The translations under genes and the position numbers were made by a program. This document shows positions 10,729 through 20,560 of a DNA stretch of 56,897 nt, piece after piece. Numbering within the stretch: the first letter of the stretch is position 1; every line of letters starts with the position of its first letter. Origin of the DNA: Gnetum montanum. Lineage: Eukaryota; Streptophyta; Gnetopsida; Gnetales; Gnetaceae. Location of the stretch: NCBI GenBank assembly GCA_015680685.1, contig MNCI01036718.1, positions 342,459 through 399,355 of the forward strand, read 5' to 3'. Below the pieces are notes generated by a model. That model searched no databases. It had not been told where the DNA came from and saw nothing but the letters and a program-made list of their open reading frames with translations.

Positions 10729-11301
10729 TGACATCCCATTCCCAAATGTCATGGGAAACATCAAATATACATTATATTAGACATTATGCATTAGAACACA
10801 ATATATCAAACATCAAATATATGTAACATTCGACATTATGTGTATAGGAAATAATAGGAAAAGTATAGAAAGAGAAAGAAAAGAATTTTTTATTGATATG
10901 AAATAGCATATTTAGATCATGCTATAAGAGTGTTCCTTGGGGTTTTCTTCCTTTGTCATCTATCCCTTAGAGGCAATCCAACACTGCCACCATAGTTAGG
11001 CCTACAAGCTAGTTAGAAGGAATGACCAGTCCACTTCTTGTCCTACTTCACTTGGCTCCTATGACTTGCTTGTACCGAATTTGCCACTCCATGTTGGCAT
11101 GACCTCTAAGCCCAAGTATAAATGCCTTAGATTAAATCCTCAAAGGTTACCTCAAGAGTCACATTCACTGTTATAATACACCCTTTTGAGTCTCAGATAC
11201 AACTACCATTTTAAGTCTTATTACAATAATAATAACACTTGTTATGAAGAGATACCATCTTTGTTTATGCAGCAGCATCATTTGGGATTGGGGACATGAC
11301 A
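10729..11301 (-). repeat. 5' LTR of element B
   Basis: On the minus strand it runs from TGTCATGTCCCCAATCCC to GGAATGGGATGTCA, with the TG...CA ends typical of LTRs. It pairs with 5800-6365 and with the solo LTR 39018-39589. Confidence 0.8.
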
Positions 11302-11507
11302 AAAATTGTACAAGGTATAGACCCTTCAAACCACATTTAAGAGCAAAAAATTCTAGCAGTGTGCTTGTGATCTACCCTCTGAGTATGGACTACTCAAGTT
11401 AGGGAACCACATTAAATTTGGTGTGTGTGTTTTGTCCAAAGTATATCAATTTGGGGAACTTATTCATCATCCCCCTTCCCCCCTCCTTCTATGTTCAACA
11501 ATACACA
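11302..11507 (+). repeat. 3' LTR of Copia A1, second part
   Basis: The LTR resumes after element B, with AAATTGTACAAGGTATAGACCC matching 1230-1252 and GGAACCACATTAAATTTGGTGTGTG matching the 5' LTR. It ends ATACACA, against TCCACA in the 5' LTR. Confidence 0.8.
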
Positions 11508-12520
11508 ATTTGATCTCAAATAATTAATAGATTAGATGTTGTGATAAAGTAGTTGGATACATGTAGTATCACCTCAAAATGCTTTAGTGATAGGATCTAA
11601 AAATTGATGTCCCTCTAAATTAAACAAATATTAGTTTTGTAAGAATTCTAAAATGTTTAAAATGATAACATTGAATGTGATCTTGATATTCATGTAGGTG
11701 TTTTATAGTCATTTAGCATTATTATTTAAGAAGATCCATCTTAATGCATATCATGCTATTATTTTCTTAATTTGGAAACCAATCATGGAAAGTAACATGG
11801 AGAGATGGGATATGAAGCTTAACCAACATTGTTATCTTAGAACCATAGGTTAAGAAATATTATGTATGAATAGAGGATGTATTAAACATGGTATGATAGA
11901 CCTAAAGATTATGGAATAACTAAGTGTATCAATTGTACTAGGTTTTGTCAATCATGGTACAAAGAAGACAAATAAGATTTTGTTAGTGGACTAAGCTTGA
12001 CCATTTGACTAAAGGTAGTAAGGTGATGAAACTAACTAAGTTATGTAATACATAGAATAGAAATCAACTATCTCATTACTTTTGAACTAAGGGTCATTGT
12101 TAGTCATAATTTAAAGAGGTATATCAAAATGGGTGATGATATGATCAAGGATGAATTAACAGATGAAGTGAAATTTAGTGAAGTACAAGGAAATTACTTA
12201 TATTCACTTAGTAAAGTATTCTATAGATGTTAGAATAAATTGATGTCTAGAATATGGAGGATTAATAATACCAATGAGGTCTAAACCCCAATTTTAAAAA
12301 GATAATGTAATCTTTAACATGTGAAGTTTTTAAGAAAAAACATAAATAAGTGATGCATGCTTTTGACAAGTGTTACATGTCTTGACTAGGTTATATGCAT
12401 TCTTACCTAAGTTTGACCATCAATAGCCTAGAAAAATGACACATGAATCTATAGATCATGATCCTAAATGTCCATAATGAACTCTTTAATGAACCGGATC
12501 CAACACTACCTTAGATTTCA
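11508..12520 (-). pseudogene. Tat-lineage gypsy integrase relic
   Basis: The minus strand gives the ordered parts of a Ty3/gypsy integrase. VHYGHLG at about 12480 and CNTCQKHASLI at about 12370 form the HHCC finger. WGLDLIG carries the first catalytic Asp at 12279-12281. FILDHIITHFDIP is followed by TNNDPQF with the second Asp near 12095. SSPYY and NGQA come next (NGQA at 11994-12005), where the catalytic Glu codon is now a stop. A late piece, YGSKITMLVKLHIPSLHV, lies near 11800-11850. Stops and small shifts are frequent. It continues from the RNase H piece to its right. Copia A1 is inserted at its downstream end. Confidence 0.75.
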
Positions 12521-12762
12521 CAAGGTTAAGATAACATAAAAGAACACTTGTAGTGGATACATGTCATAATACATTGAGATTCACTACATAAATATGTTAA
12601 TTACATATATGTATACCATCTTTCTGTGCATGTGTCAAATGATTAGGAGTTTCACATATGGTAAGATATTGAAGGAGATCATTGTATTAATGATTCACAT
12701 CCTTTATTTTAATAGCACTAAATAAAATACTAGGAGATTGTGATAGGTGTTAAATCAGTATA

Positions 12763-13156
12763 TTACATAAGTTGGTCATGCATGATGAATGAATCACTAT
12801 GAATTACAAATGGTAATAAAGCATTAGCTAGCATGTTTCTAGAATGTAAAATATAAGTTAAATAAAAAATTGAAAATAAATAAATAAGTTTCTTAGTCAT
12901 TTCTAGATAAGAAATTAGATGAGACACTTTACATTCATATTCATCATTACCTTGATTTATAATGATTTGAGGGTTACCATAAATTGTTATGGTTTTGACT
13001 TGATTTTTTAATGCTAGTAAAAGACCATAAAGCAATGATTTGTATTCAACTATATTATTTATAAAGGAAAATAAATTTTTTAGGATGTATAAAGAACCTA
13101 TTCAATAGGATGAACATGAACATAGGCTTCATTGAACCTAAAGAAAGAATGAGCTA
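12763..13156 (-). pseudogene. Second (Tat-type) RNase H relic
   Basis: The minus-strand frame reads INNIVEYKSLLYGLLLAL, then TITIYGNPQIIINQGNDEYE, then a helix and HSRNMLANALL. This is the order of the archaeal-type second RNase H found between RNase H and integrase in Tat-lineage gypsy elements. There the motifs usually read NNIAEYEAL, YGDSQLI, NQVNGEY and ADALA. The catalytic Asp of GDSQ is Asn here (GNPQ), so the enzyme would be dead. It directly precedes the integrase relic in coding order and abuts the start of the element C LTR at about 13157. Confidence 0.75.
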
Positions 13157-13404
13157 TGTTGAAGGGAAGAATAACATCATGAGTTATGAGTCATCTAATG
13201 GTATTTTGTAAGTCTATTATAAGCCCTAAACTTGAAAATTATTTCACACCTTATTTTCTTAGTTCTTGCATGCCTTATTAAGGTTTCTACCTTCTAGTTT
13301 TGCATTATTACCTTCCATATCATACTTCCATGTTTTTACATGGTTTGAACTTTGTAGGATGATTCTAACTTCATTCAAGTATCCTAGGAACCTATTGACA
13401 TGTT
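13157..13404 (+). repeat. Left LTR of element C, first part
   Basis: It aligns with 24720-24965 (TGATGAGTTATTTAATGATA-like start, then GTAAGTC-ATT-TAAGCCCTA). It stops at the Copia A2 insertion and resumes at 19158. Its start, TGTTGAAGGG at 13157, is the best guess for the LTR end. Confidence 0.55.
13400..13404 (+). other. Target site duplication, left (ATGTT)
   Basis: ATGTT precedes the LTR start TGTTAACC and is repeated exactly at 19153-19157 after the last LTR base. Five bases is the normal duplication made by Copia integrases. Confidence 0.85.
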
Positions 13405-14468
13405 TGTTAACCTTTTGGTATGTTAAAACATTAAATAAAATGGAGAATGTAGAATGTGTATATGTGATTGTGATCTTGTAGGGTCACAAGAAAGTTAACC
13501 AACAAAGAAATTCAAATTGAAAAAGAAGATATCAAGAATGAGATCCACAATAACAAGACAAAACCAAGACTAAGTCAACAAGATAAGAACATGAATGAAA
13601 AAAAATTCTCAAGGTAAATGAAGATGTTATGAAGACAAATAAGAAGTCCAAGGATCATAAAAATTCTTTATATCTCAAAGTGCTTCTAGAGGGTAGACGT
13701 TTGGTAGAAATAGTAGACATCTATCTCACATAGTAGACGTCTACACTCCTAGGTAGACATCTCTCCTGTATTGAAGACTATCTTAGATGGACATCTAAAC
13801 TTAGAAGTAGATGTCTATACTAGCCATTTGATAGTCGTTGCATGAATTTCAAGGAGATTTTAGAAACTATGAGGCTATAAGACAATGTAAAAATCTTGGG
13901 AATTAAGTAAGCACTATTCATCAAAAGACTCATCATTGGTTATTCTAATTTTTTTTCCCTCTTCATTGAATCATCATTTACATGTGTTGATTGTATTAAG
14001 CTTCAAGTACAAGGATCCATAAATTTAGTTCCACTCTTTCCTTATTTCTTTTCTTTCTTGTAGCCCTATGGGGTTAATGTGCTTCTTACGAGAAGACATC
14101 TTTATTGAGCTTGTCAAGAGCTTGCGGTATTGAGTGGTTTTGTGATGTCAAAGTAGTCCAAAGAAGATCTAAATTTTGTAAAACTTATAGAATCATCTAA
14201 ACCAAATTTTGAACTTGTCAAGACCTTGCAGTATTGAGTGGTTTCATGGTGATTAAACACTTCAAATCATAGCTCAAATCTTGTATGTTATGTGATTTCC
14301 TTCAACCCACATTTTGAAGAAATAAATTCTAGAGGTGTGCATGGATTCTACCCACTAAGTATGGATGTACCCATGTTGGGAAACCATGTAAAATTAATTT
14401 TTTTTTGTGGTTGGAGAAATTTTAAATTGGGAAACTTATTTAACCCCCTTCTAAGTTCTCAATCCACA
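13405..14468 (+). repeat. 5' LTR of Copia A2
   Basis: 1,064 bp from TGTTAACCTTTTGG to AATCCACA. It aligns along its length with 18092-19152, with visible divergence and small indels. Near 13696-13816 it holds AGACGTCT-type palindromes, including the perfect 12-base palindrome GTAGACGTCTAC at 13733-13744. Confidence 0.88.
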
Positions 14469-14470
14469 AG

Positions 14471-14482
14471 TGGTATTGAAGC
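14471..14482 (+). other. Primer binding site, Copia A2
   Basis: TGGTATTGAAGC follows the LTR end CCACA after AG. It is a decayed form of the initiator Met-tRNA complement, equivalent to 1429-1440 in copy A1. Confidence 0.7.
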
Positions 14483-14524
14483 CTAGTATTCCCAAGTTCA
14501 TGCTTCAAATTTGAAGAGCAAACT

Positions 14525-15988
14525 ATGAAGGCAGAATCCTATACAAAGCCAACGATGTTTGATGGGTTTGACTTTGCATATTGGAAGGAAAATATGCAAG
14601 GCTTCTTTGAGTCTATGAAATTTGAAGTATGGAAGTCAATCCTTTATGGCTACATATCACCCATCGATAATGCCTCAAAAGCTCTCAAGAAATGAAATAA
14701 AAGGACTATTGAAGAAAAAGATAAGTTTATGTATGAATCTAAGCCAAAAAAATTTTATATTGTGCATTGAATAAATTAGAATGTAATCGAATATCTAGGT
14801 GTAAGACTATTAGGGAAATATGAAAAACCTTAGAGGCTACCTATGAGGGCATGTCTATAGTTAAATAATCAAAACTCCTACTATTGCAAAGCGAATATGA
14901 GAAGCTTAGAAGGAAGGAGAAAAGATTAAGAATTACTTCTCTATGGAAAACAATCTTGTTATAGTTATTAGGGGAATAGGTAAGGACTTGGAAAAAAGTG
15001 ATGTAATTATAAAAATGATTAGAACTTTATAGCTTAAGTTTAGACCCAAGGTCACTACTATGAAAGAAGTCAAAAACTTTTTGGTGCTTAAATTTGAGGA
15101 GCTTCAAAGTGCTCTAATTACTTATGAGATGAATCTCATAAGTGAATGATTGATAAATGAAAATTCTATCATGCTAAAATTAGCATCAAAATAAAAGGAG
15201 TCAATTGAACAAGAAAAAAATAGCAAGGATGAAATTTATTTTCTATCAAGAAGAGTTCAAAGACTTCTTGCAAGAAAAGGAAGAAGCTTCAACGAGCTAG
15301 ACCCTAATCAATCCAAAGGTAAAGATAAAGGTAAAAATTCTAAACAGTCAAATTTTGATGTATTTTCATAGAATGTTGGATATGTGATGGAAGAGGCCAT
15401 GTGACCTCTGAATATCCTAGCATTGGTAGGTTGCAATGGAGAGATAAAAAAAAAGTTGATTCAAAAAAGACAAACTTATACACTAGCTAGGACCATGGAG
15501 AACAAAGTGAGGAAGAGGTAGATAATACTACAAAGAACTCACATCTCATATGCATGGCCCTCACAAATGAAAATTCTTCAAAACTCTCTATTGAATTAAA
15601 AGGTAAACATGATCAAAGGTATAGTAAGTTACATGAGAAGATTTTTATCTTACATTATCTACTCAAAAAGTAAAAGAAAAATATGCATAGAAAAATCTCT
15701 AAAATTTATACCTTATCCCCCAAGCTAAAAAGGGATATCTTAGACATAAAAGCTGAGATTAAATTACTATGCCCTTTGGATGAGCAGAAATGTAGGGATA
15801 CACAAGAAGAAAGGAGTAGCAAAAATGAGAAGTCTCTAGATCAACATAAAAGTAAATGCATGGAAGAAATCTCTCAAAAGAATGCTTATACTAGATCAAG
15901 TTTGATGATCCTATTTGAGTTAGAAATTTTTTATATTTCTGTTGTAAAAATTTTGGTCATGAACAAGATTATTATTATCTTCACATAG
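14525..15988 (+). pseudogene. Copia gag (UBN2 type), broken, with C-terminal coil
   Basis: An ATG at 14525 opens MKAESYTKPTMFDGFDFAYW, followed by KENMQGFFESMKFEVWKSIL, the typical N-terminus of a UBN2-type Copia gag. Frames then shift; TLEATYEGMSIV appears near 14830-14865 and LKFEELQSALITYEMNLI near 15090. The knuckle at 15374-15415 reads CWICDGRGHVTSEY, so its last Cys has become Tyr. The C-terminal part, 15683-15988, is a lysine- and glutamate-rich frame (SPKLKRDILDIKAEIKLL and onward), as in copy A1. Stops within the gag make it inactive. No protease or other pol domain follows. Confidence 0.78.
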
Positions 15989-18077
15989 GATAAAATAACG
16001 TGAACACTTGGCCTTATGAAAAGAAATCTAGTAAGTGTATCTTGCAAGGTGTAATAACTTGGAGAAAAAATAAGTAAGAAATTCTAGAAACCTTTGAAAG
16101 ATTGAAGGAATCAACATCAATAACTATCAAAAATTATAAATCCACCTATCTTGAAGAAAATGAATTTTACTAAGAAGGAATCTCATCTCAAACTCTATTA
16201 CTTATACTCATATTAGAAAGCAAGGTAAGTCATGGTAAGTGTATAGTTCCTTGCCTACTAGACTTAATATAGGCCAATTTTTATTTGAAATTTTTTTGAT
16301 AAATTTTTTCATACATTTTATGAATTCTTTAAGCTATCTAAATAGATATATCTTGATCATCCAAGATCGGGTACTACAGGAAAAGGTTTTAAAGAAAGAT
16401 CAAGTTAGTTTAATTATATCTTATGTCCTCTATTATGTTTTGAATTATTAAGTTGTTTAAAATTCCAAATTGTTTTTAAAAGTTTCTTTCTATTTTCTTA
16501 GTTTGGAACCTCTATACAAATAGATATAACTAAAGAAACTTTATATTAAAGATCCAAAAGAAAGGCATTCCATCTATGTTAAAAATATGGTCTATCTTTT
16601 ATCATAAGATACTACTAACATGAGCCTTTGTTTTACAAAATGTTTCCATACTTCAAAGCAGTATAATGGCAAAGTAAGCGATGAATGGATGTTCAAGAAA
16701 TACAAAAATTAAAGATTGTTAATGTTGCTAGGATTTTTGCCTATTGACTTTCTTTACTATAAGCATTAATATATTTGAATTTTTATAAATATTGTTAACT
16801 CATTATATATTCTTGGAAAATCTAGATTGTAATCAAATAACATGCATATCTTAATAGGGTTAAAATGAGAGATTGGGATTCTCTTTAGAATTGATGTATT
16901 AAGAAGTTGAGGCACATATGTAGGGGGAGCTTGCACTTCATCAACTATTGTCGTCTTTTGGAGCATTAGTGTAGGAGAAGTCTATGGAGACTTTCTCTAA
17001 GACATGATACTTAGTGATAAAGCTCTAGCAAGTATCAAAAAGTATATTCACATTTGGTAAAATATTAAAGGTAAACGAGCAAGTTATTTTTTATTCAATC
17101 TTTAAGAATCTTTTACTTGAAAGTAATCTTCAATTGTGCAAGATTCTTGAATTTATTTAGCTATATCACTATGTTAAGATATTAATGTTCCATCTCTTAT
17201 ATACTAAGAATGTATCTTTTTAAGTACTTAAGTCCCTTATTACTAATATGAGTTGAATAGTACTTACCTAAGAGATCTCAAGCACTACCAATAGTATAGT
17301 GGAGTAAGAAAATGTACTCACTTTTTTTTAACAAAGCTTCATAGAGAATTTTGAAAATCAATTGATGAGATATTTTAAGCTACCTTGAGATACACATGAC
17401 CACTTCTTTATGAACATCTTGATTAATGATTAATTTGTTTGATATCTTTATTTATCTCTAAAATTTGATCTATTTCTTAAAAGATGGGTGTGCATGTATT
17501 TACTCTCCTTGGCATGAAATTACTATGTCTATCCTAAATATGAAAATGTGATGGAAAAAAATATGATGAGCTTTTTCTTAGAAAAAGACTATGTGGTGTG
17601 TCTTGATGCTTATCTTTAATAGTCTTTTGATCTATATTATTTTTTATCTTTTACTATGACTATTTGTTTTAAAGCCTAAGTCACTTTTTGATGATGTCCA
17701 AAAAGGGGGAGAATTTTTTGACTTGTGATATGATGTGATATGATGGTGGATACATGAGCATTGAATAATAATAATGACTTATGGATATATTGAACAGTTA
17801 TGAATTTATGGTTATATTGATGATTATTGATGCTCTCTATATAGTGAATGGTATAGAGATAAGATAATTGGTCTTCATTACTTAGCCTTTGATCATAAAT
17901 GACTATATAAAAAATCCACAAGGATTTACTTATGTCACTTTGTGTTTAATGGGAATGTGCTGCATAAAGGATGCATATTTTTTTAATAATAGTCATTCAT
18001 CTATGTATCATCCTCAGCTAAATAATTTATATATTGTGGAACAAACTAATCCATTTTCTTAAGTTTTAGACATCACC
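15989..18077 (+). other. Noncoding 3' region of Copia A2 with purine tracts
   Basis: About 2 kb replaces pol. No coding family is visible. Purine tracts like the real priming site occur at 16922-16929 (AGGGGGAG) and at 17700-17713 (AAAAAGGGGGAGAA), in addition to the final one at 18078-18091. Multiple polypurine tracts in this zone are a described feature of the Sirevirus group of Copia elements. Confidence 0.6.
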
Positions 18078-18091
18078 AAAAAGGGGGAGAT
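18078..18091 (+). other. Polypurine tract, Copia A2
   Basis: AAAAAGGGGGAGAT ends immediately before the LTR start TGTTGACC, as needed for plus-strand priming. Confidence 0.85.
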
Positions 18092-19152
18092 TGTTGACCT
18101 TTTGGGATGTCAAAGCCTTAAAGAAAACGAAGAATCTAGAATGTGTATATGCCATTGTGATCTTGGAGAACCATAAAGAGTTAATCAACAAAGAACTTCA
18201 AATTGAAAAACAAGACATGAAGAACAAGATACACGATAAGATGAAAAAATGAAGACTAAGTTGACAAGATGAGAACGTGGATGGAAATGAAGTCTCAAGC
18301 TAAAAGAAGATGTTCTAAAGACTACTAAGAAGCCCAAGGATCATAAAAATTCTTTATATCTCAAAGTGCTTCTGGAGGATACATGTCTAGCAAAAACAAC
18401 ATATGTCTATCTCACACAATAGATGTCTACACTTCCAAGTAGATGTCTTTTATGCATTGAGGGCTATCTCAAAGACACATCAAAACTTCAAAGTAGACAT
18501 CCATACTAGCCATTTAATAGCAATTTCATAAATGAGTTTTCAAAAACTCTGAGGCTATAAGACAATGTAAAAATCTTGAGAATTAAGTAAGCACTGTTCA
18601 TCAAAAGACTCATCATTGGTTATTCTACGTGATTTTTTCCTTTTCATTGAATCATCATTTACATGTGTTTATGGTATTGAGCTTAAAGTACAAGGATTTG
18701 TAACTTTAGTTACACTCTTTTCTTGTTTCTTTTCTTTCTTTCTTGTAGCCTTGCAGGGTTGTGTGCTTCCTACAAGAAGACATCTTTGTTAAGCTTATCG
18801 AGATCCTACCTAATTGAGTGGTTTTGTGATGTTAAAACACTCTAGAGTGGAGCTAAATTTTGTAAAGGTTATGGGATCCTCTAGAGCACATTTTAAGATT
18901 ATTGGAACCTTGTAGGATTAAGTGGTTTCACGATGATGAAACACTCTAGAGCAAAGCTCAAAGCTTGTATAGGGTATGATGCCCTTCAAACCACATTTTG
19001 AAGAAAAAAAGTCTGGATATATGCATGGATTCTACCCTTTGAGTGTGGACATATCCAAGTTGTGGAACCATGTAAAATTAGTATGTTTTTATACCTGAAG
19101 CAATTTTAAATTGTGGGACTTATGTGACCCCCTTCTAAGCTCTCAATCCACA
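18092..19152 (+). repeat. 3' LTR of Copia A2
   Basis: 1,061 bp from TGTTGACCTTTTGGGATG to TCTCAATCCACA, followed by the target copy ATGTT. AGATGTCT-type motifs stand at 18421-18449 and decayed versions around it. Confidence 0.88.
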
Positions 19153-19157
19153 ATGTT

Positions 19158-20560
19158 CTCTGACATTCTAGATTTTATTTGGAATTAGTAGATGAAGTGT
19201 GATTGTGAATTAACACATCTTCCTAGTAGGTTTTGTTTGGTCCCTTCACTTAGAATGTGATGTTGGATTTCCTAGGTTATGTTGATGAATCTTCATTGAT
19301 ACTTGGATGCTAGCAAATCCTTGTCATTATGATGTAAAAATTATAAATACTAGGGTTAAGTCCTCATGCATAACTTAGATATAGCATTAATTTTATTTGA
19401 GCTTTTGTCATTCAATTTATGTAAATATCTCTTCCGTCTTTGGGTGATTTGATTTTCTTTCTATTCATGTATGTATTTTGAGTCATTACTTTCACAAATG
19501 TAGCTCAACTCTATTAGAGTGCTACCTTGCTTACATGGTCTAAAACCACTTGGTTAATGCAAAGTCTAGTACTTGCATTGTAAATAAAGTTTATGGTTTT
19601 CTCTCATTCTACTATTGATGTATTAAATGTTAAAATACTAAAACAATTATTTAATTTTCATTTCATTAAGTTTTAATGATTTTTTCTTATCTAGAAAGAT
19701 CATAACTATATATATATATATATGATATATACAATATCAAATATTTACTTTTATATTTATTGAATGTAACGATATACATGAGTGTTCCTGGAAATTCACT
19801 CAACATCATCTTCAAAGCTTATGATTGAATCATACTATAACTATAAAAATTCATACCTAAACATTTTAATTTAGCTTTTGATATCCAGCTTATGTGAAGA
19901 GATCTTAATAATTTAATTTCTTTCCTATTTTATGTATGTATTCTAAGTCATCACTTTTACAAGTGCAACTAGACTCTATCAAAGTGCTACCTTACTTACA
20001 TAGCATAAAAACATTTGGTCGATGCAGAGTCCATTATTTGTATAGTGAATAAAGCTCATGATTTTTCCTTTTTTCTACCACTAATATCTTAAACATTAAA
20101 AAACTAAAAATATTAATTAAATTTTTAATCAAGTTGTGATTATTCATTCTTATTCAAGGATATCATAATTGTATCACATAGTTTTGGACCATCAATATTG
20201 CAACTAAGAATCATTTATTACTTTCTCTATGTGGTGCTACACTTGTCCCATATGGGATTGTGACATGTATGAGTTATTATGAGCATTACGCCTATCCCCA
20301 CAAGGGATTGCAATGCATGAGTTTCTATATTTTTTTTATTCTTATATTCATGAAATTCACAAAAATCATAAAATATAAAATTATACATGCTCTATCAACT
20401 TCCCACCATGAAAACATGATTTTTTTATTTTATGATATGTACTATAATCTCTTTTATATTTATTAAATGCAATGACATACATGAAAATTCTTAGTAAATC
20501 ACTCAACATTGTCTTTGAAGCTTATGACTAGATCACATTGTGTCTCATATTATACAATTC
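19158..20560 (+). repeat. Left LTR of element C, second part, internally duplicated
   Basis: It continues the C LTR after Copia A2 and carries the TATA box TATAAATA at 19342-19349. The part downstream of the box appears twice. About 19350-19841 and about 19850-20560 both run through ATTTTATGTATGTATT-like, TGCTACCTT-CTTACAT and GTGAATAAAG-like segments to a similar end. The right LTR has this part once. A TATA-like sequence, TATAAAAA at 19842-19849, heads the second unit. Confidence 0.6.

Larger units (their letters stand above)
5800..11301 (-). mobile_element. LTR element B carrying a captured host gene
   Basis: Two related LTRs in the same orientation bound the element: 5800-6365 and 10729-11301. 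A primer site reading TGGTATCAAAGC on the minus strand at 10713-10724 fixes the orientation as minus. The flanks AGATT (5794-5798) and AAATT (11303-11307) may be a decayed target duplication. The host sequence on both sides is the 3' LTR of Copia A1. I see no gag or pol inside. Instead the interior holds a broken CCR4-type nuclease gene in the element's own orientation, minisatellite blocks and AT-rich leader DNA. It is thus a non-autonomous (LARD-like) element. Confidence 0.75.
981..11507 (+). mobile_element. Gag-only Copia LTR element, copy A1
   Basis: The element has a 5' LTR cut at its left end (981-1426), a Met-tRNA-type primer site, a broken gag, about 2 kb of noncoding DNA, a purine tract and a 3' LTR (4816-5799 continued at 11302-11507). 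Element B splits the 3' LTR. The internal region is only about 3.4 kb and shows no protease, integrase or reverse transcriptase in any frame. The same arrangement is seen in the independent copy at 13405-19152, so the lack of pol is a family trait and not damage to one copy. This is the design called TR-GAG in the plant literature. Confidence 0.75.
13405..19152 (+). mobile_element. Gag-only Copia LTR element, copy A2 (complete)
   Basis: This 5,748-bp element is complete from LTR to LTR: 13405-14468 and 18092-19152, flanked by ATGTT on both sides. It contains a primer site, a broken gag with a zinc knuckle, a charged C-terminal region, 2 kb of noncoding DNA with several purine tracts, and the final tract before the 3' LTR. 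There is no pol. Copy A1 shares the layout. It must have moved with polymerase supplied by another Copia element. It is inserted in the left LTR of element C. Confidence 0.88.
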
